From JAUCQB01 sp964586235 (GTDB lineage Bacteria; Planctomycetota; Phycisphaerae; UBA1845; PWPN01): a DNA stretch of 64,000 bases. The translations under genes were made by a program, and so were the position numbers. Below are positions 61,261-64,000 of this stretch, piece by piece; the first letter of the stretch is position 1, and every line of letters starts with the position of its first letter. The notes under the pieces were generated by a model that saw only the letters and a list, made by a program, of their open reading frames with translations, did not search any database and was not told the DNA's origin. The stretch is from positions 43,474 to 107,473 of the forward strand of contig CAZPIO010000005.1 in the NCBI GenBank assembly GCA_964586235.1. The letters run 5' to 3'.

Positions 61261-64000
61261 GTGTCGGCGATTACTCGATGGACAGCCTTGGCTGCCATTG
61301 TGCTTGCGTACGGCGTGCAGCGGGCCCAGGCCGATAATATGCGGGCCCCGGCGTGGGCTCAGCAGCCGCCGCAGGATACCAATGAGTTGCTGGTCTTCCT
61401 GGCGCCCGGCGAAGATGTCGACGGATTCGCCCGCCAGCGGGGCCTGACGGTCAAGCACGCGCTGAAGAGCGACGCGAACGCATTCGTTTTGAGTTCGGCG
61501 TCGACGGAGGCGGCGAGACAGACCCGCGACGCGGTCCGAGGCAGCGGCCGGGTCCGGGCGGTTTTCATCAACCAGCGAACTCGCTACGTCAAAATGGCGT
61601 TCGTGCCGAACGACCCTTATTTCCACAGGGACACGCCCTCGGCCGGCTGGCCCGGGCAGTGGCACCTGGTCAACGAGTGGACGGCCGGGCGCGACGCGCG
61701 GTTACAGGGGGCGTGGAACCGGGACCTGACCGGCAGCGGCGTGATCATCGGCATCGTCGATGACTGCCTGGAGACGGCGCACCCGGACCTGGTAGCCAAC
61801 TACGAAACGGCCGACAGTTGGGACTTCGGCCAGGGCGACAGCAACCCGAGCCCCTTTTACGCGAGCGACATGCATGGGATTTCGACCGCGGGGGTGGCGG
61901 CGGCGAGAGGCGGCAACGGCATCGGGGTCACCGGTGCAGCCCCCTATGCACGGCTGGCCGGGTTGCGGATCGATTTCGAGTACCAGACCACCCAGATGTT
62001 CGTGGACGCCACGCTCTATCACAGCAGCGGCGCGAACACGAATATCAAGGTCAAGAACCACAGCTACGGGTACGGTTTTCCGTATCTCTCCAGTTCGGCC
62101 GAGGTCAGCGCGCTGGCCACCTCGACGGCCGCGGGCACCATCCACTGTTTTGCCGCGGGCAACGAAGGTGACGACTGCAACACGCGGGACCTCCAGAAGA
62201 ACCCCGACTCCATCACTGTCACGGCGATGGGCAGCAACGGCAAATACGCGGACTACACGAATTTCGGCGCTTGCGTCATGGTGACGGCGCCCAGCTCCTC
62301 AGCGGCGTACTACGGGGTCACGACAACCGACCGCGTGGGGAGCGGCGGCTACAACGGTTCGAGCGACAGTTTCCCGAACAGCGACTACACGAGCGTGTTC
62401 GGCGGGACCTCTTCGGCAGCGCCACTGGTGGCCGGGGTCATGGCCCTGGGCAAGCAGGTACAGCCCGCGCTGAACGCGCGGTTCGCCAAGCACCTGCTGG
62501 CGTTGACCAGCGATATCGTGGACGCTGGCGATGCGAGCGCGCAGAGCGGAGGCGGGTGGGTGGCCAACGCCGCCGGCCGCCACTTCAACGCCAACTACGG
62601 ATTCGGGCTCATCGACGCCGACGAATTCACCAGCACGGCGGCCCAGTACGGGGGCGTATCCTCGCTGACAACGGCGAGCAGCGCGACGATCAACGTCAAC
62701 ACCAGCATTCCGGACAACAACACCACGGGCGTTTCGCGGACTTTCACGCTTGCGGCCACCACCCCGCTGGAGGAGGTCCTTGTCGCGTTCAGGGCCACGC
62801 ACTCGCGGCGTGGTGATCTCGAGGCATGGCTGACCTCGCCCAGCGGCACATCGGGGCGCGTTTTCAAGGTCGATCCCGGCGACACGGGCCCGAACCTCGA
62901 CTGGACGTACACCTGCAATCAGTTCTGGGGTGAAATCCCAGCGGGAACGTGGACGCTGACGGTCAAGGATCTGGTCCCCGGCACCGCCGGGACGTGGAAC
63001 CAGTTTCAGGTGACGGTCCGCATGGGTCACCTGACAGGCGGGTCGGGGCCGCCGACGATTCTGCTGCACCCGATGAAGGTGATCGTCTCGAGCGGCGAGA
63101 CCGCGAGCTTCGCGATCACCGCCGCGGGAGCGCAGCCGCTGTCCTACCAGTGGCGCAGGAACGGCGTCGATCTGGCGGATGACGGTCGGATCACGGGTGT
63201 AGACACCGGCATGCTGGAGATTGCCAACTGCGCGAGCGGCGATGAGGGCAGTTATGATTGCCTGGTGACCAACTCCGTTGGGTCAGCCACCTCAAACGCC
63301 GCGACGCTGAGCGTCAGGCCGTTGCCGGACGGATGTTTGGGCAACGGATCGTTCGAGAATGGCTTCACCTCGGGGCTGGCCAACAACTGGATCAAGTTCA
63401 ACGTGGCCGGGGCGGTCACCTGTGCCTCGAGCACGGATGCGCGCACCGGCACGTACTCGCAACAGGTGCAGTCGGTGAACAGTTCAAACACCGGCGGCGC
63501 GTACCAGCAGGTGGGCGTTGTTCCCGGCCAGCCGTACACCTTCAGCGTGTGGGTGAAGACGAGCAACTCCTCGGTGATGGAGGGCTACCTCGGGGTGGAC
63601 CCGGCGGGCGGGACTGACTGGAACAGCGTGCCGACCCAGTACACGGATTTCACCTCCTTGACGACGTGGTCTCCGCAGACGGTGACGGTGACCCCGACGG
63701 GTGACAGGGTCACGGTTTTCCTCTATGCACGATCGACGAAGAGCAACTCGGGGGGGTACGCGTACTTTGATGATTCGGCGCCGGATTGCAGCATCGTTGC
63801 CCCGACGATCACCGAGCAACCGGTCGGCCAGAACGTTTGTCCGGGGGGAACGGCCGTTTTCGAGGTATCGGCGACCGGCGAGGCCCCACTGACCTATTTG
63901 TGGCAGAAGACCGGATTTGACCCCCCCGAAGGCGGCCACTCCGCGGGCCCGGGCACGTCGGCGCGGCCGGTTCCGGAGGCGGACTCCACCGAGGGGCCCA
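61261..64000 (+). CDS. Large secreted subtilisin-like protease with P-domain and Ig-like repeats (partial)
   Basis: At least 913 residues, open at the window end. The GTG start at 61261 follows GGAGAAAGG and a signal peptide comes after it. The S8 triad is Asp167 (IGIVDDCLE), His205 (DMHGISTAG) and Ser384 (GGTSSAAPLVAG), with Asn301 (AAGNEG) for the oxyanion hole, kexin-like. A proprotein-convertase P-domain follows (~475-600), then an Ig-like domain (~600-680, YQWRRNGVDL), a carbohydrate-binding-like sandwich (~685-835) and the start of a second Ig-like domain. It is probably cell-surface or extracellular. Confidence 0.92.
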   Translation, partial: MSAITRWTALAAIVLAYGVQRAQADNMRAPAWAQQPPQDTNELLVFLAPGEDVDGFARQRGLTVKHALKSDANAFVLSSASTEAARQTRDAVRGSGRVRAVFINQRTRYVKMAFVPNDPYFHRDTPSAGWPGQWHLVNEWTAGRDARLQGAWNRDLTGSGVIIGIVDDCLETAHPDLVANYETADSWDFGQGDSNPSPFYASDMHGISTAGVAAARGGNGIGVTGAAPYARLAGLRIDFEYQTTQMFVDATLYHSSGANTNIKVKNHSYGYGFPYLSSSAEVSALATSTAAGTIHCFAAGNEGDDCNTRDLQKNPDSITVTAMGSNGKYADYTNFGACVMVTAPSSSAAYYGVTTTDRVGSGGYNGSSDSFPNSDYTSVFGGTSSAAPLVAGVMALGKQVQPALNARFAKHLLALTSDIVDAGDASAQSGGGWVANAAGRHFNANYGFGLIDADEFTSTAAQYGGVSSLTTASSATINVNTSIPDNNTTGVSRTFTLAATTPLEEVLVAFRATHSRRGDLEAWLTSPSGTSGRVFKVDPGDTGPNLDWTYTCNQFWGEIPAGTWTLTVKDLVPGTAGTWNQFQVTVRMGHLTGGSGPPTILLHPMKVIVSSGETASFAITAAGAQPLSYQWRRNGVDLADDGRITGVDTGMLEIANCASGDEGSYDCLVTNSVGSATSNAATLSVRPLPDGCLGNGSFENGFTSGLANNWIKFNVAGAVTCASSTDARTGTYSQQVQSVNSSNTGGAYQQVGVVPGQPYTFSVWVKTSNSSVMEGYLGVDPAGGTDWNSVPTQYTDFTSLTTWSPQTVTVTPTGDRVTVFLYARSTKSNSGGYAYFDDSAPDCSIVAPTITEQPVGQNVCPGGTAVFEVSATGEAPLTYLWQKTGFDPPEGGHSAGPGTSARPVPEADSTEGP

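Overview
This is a GC-rich chromosomal scaffold from a diderm bacterium, most likely a member of the Planctomycetota (Phycisphaerae-like) recovered from a metagenome. The evidence is a BamA-type outer-membrane assembly protein, many secreted proteins and lipoproteins, scattered glycan-degrading enzymes without SusC/SusD pairs, a small membrane protein with the CxxCGYNLTGL...CPECG zinc ribbon common in planctomycetes, a DUF1080 protein, and many short dispersed palindromic repeats. There is one 100-N assembly gap (44343-44442). The taxonomic call is inference: no rRNA or tRNA gene is visible.

Layout. 1-3.6 kb: a secreted trypsin-like protease, then a decayed restriction-linked locus (a DUF1016 nuclease broken by a stop codon and an hsdS gene collapsed to its two ends) and a repeat-rich spacer. 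3.6-14.6 kb: glycan genes, namely a beta-helix protein, a GH89 alpha-N-acetylglucosaminidase, and a divergent pair of a hexosaminidase-like hydrolase and a DUF5107/TPR protein. 15-23 kb: a beta-propeller protein, BamA, a lipoprotein and a sodium:solute symporter. 23-25.4 kb: an Nramp transporter with a universal stress protein. 25.6-38.7 kb: a nitroreductase-like lipoprotein, a GH109-like oxidoreductase-fold protein, an alpha/beta hydrolase, GH97 fused to a Dabb domain, UPF0316, a malectin-containing protein, quinolinate synthase and a heparinase II/III-like lyase. 39-44 kb: a PIN toxin-like pair, asparaginyl-tRNA synthetase, a DUF4143 ATPase and aspartate-ammonia ligase. 44.5-49 kb: queuosine precursor genes queE, queD, queF and queC plus a large secreted protein. 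49.7-58.8 kb: recA, folP, a HEAT/DUF4375 protein, a tyrosine recombinase next to an acyl carrier protein, a DUF433/DUF5615 toxin-antitoxin pair, a DUF1080 protein and an S1-domain protein. 59-64 kb: an operon of two DUF488 proteins with a dual-OB-like protein, then a large secreted subtilase that runs off the window.

Functional picture. The catabolic genes suit scavenging of amino-sugar polysaccharides: GH89 removes terminal alpha-GlcNAc (as in heparan sulfate), and the GH20/GH84-like, GH109-like, GH97 and heparinase-like proteins act on related glycans. No sulfatase or TonB system is present here. Housekeeping genes (nadA, recA, folP, asnS, asnA, que genes, the S1 protein) are interleaved, as is usual for planctomycetes, where operons are loose.

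The most unusual material is (i) several families of short palindromic repeats. Two of these show compensatory changes in their stems, and copies lie within the reading frame of a glycoside hydrolase gene. (ii) A 154-bp nested inverted repeat resembling a small non-autonomous element. (iii) The DUF488-DUF488-dual-OB operon. (iv) The GH97-Dabb fusion. (v) A recombinase whose promoter sits inside an inverted repeat.
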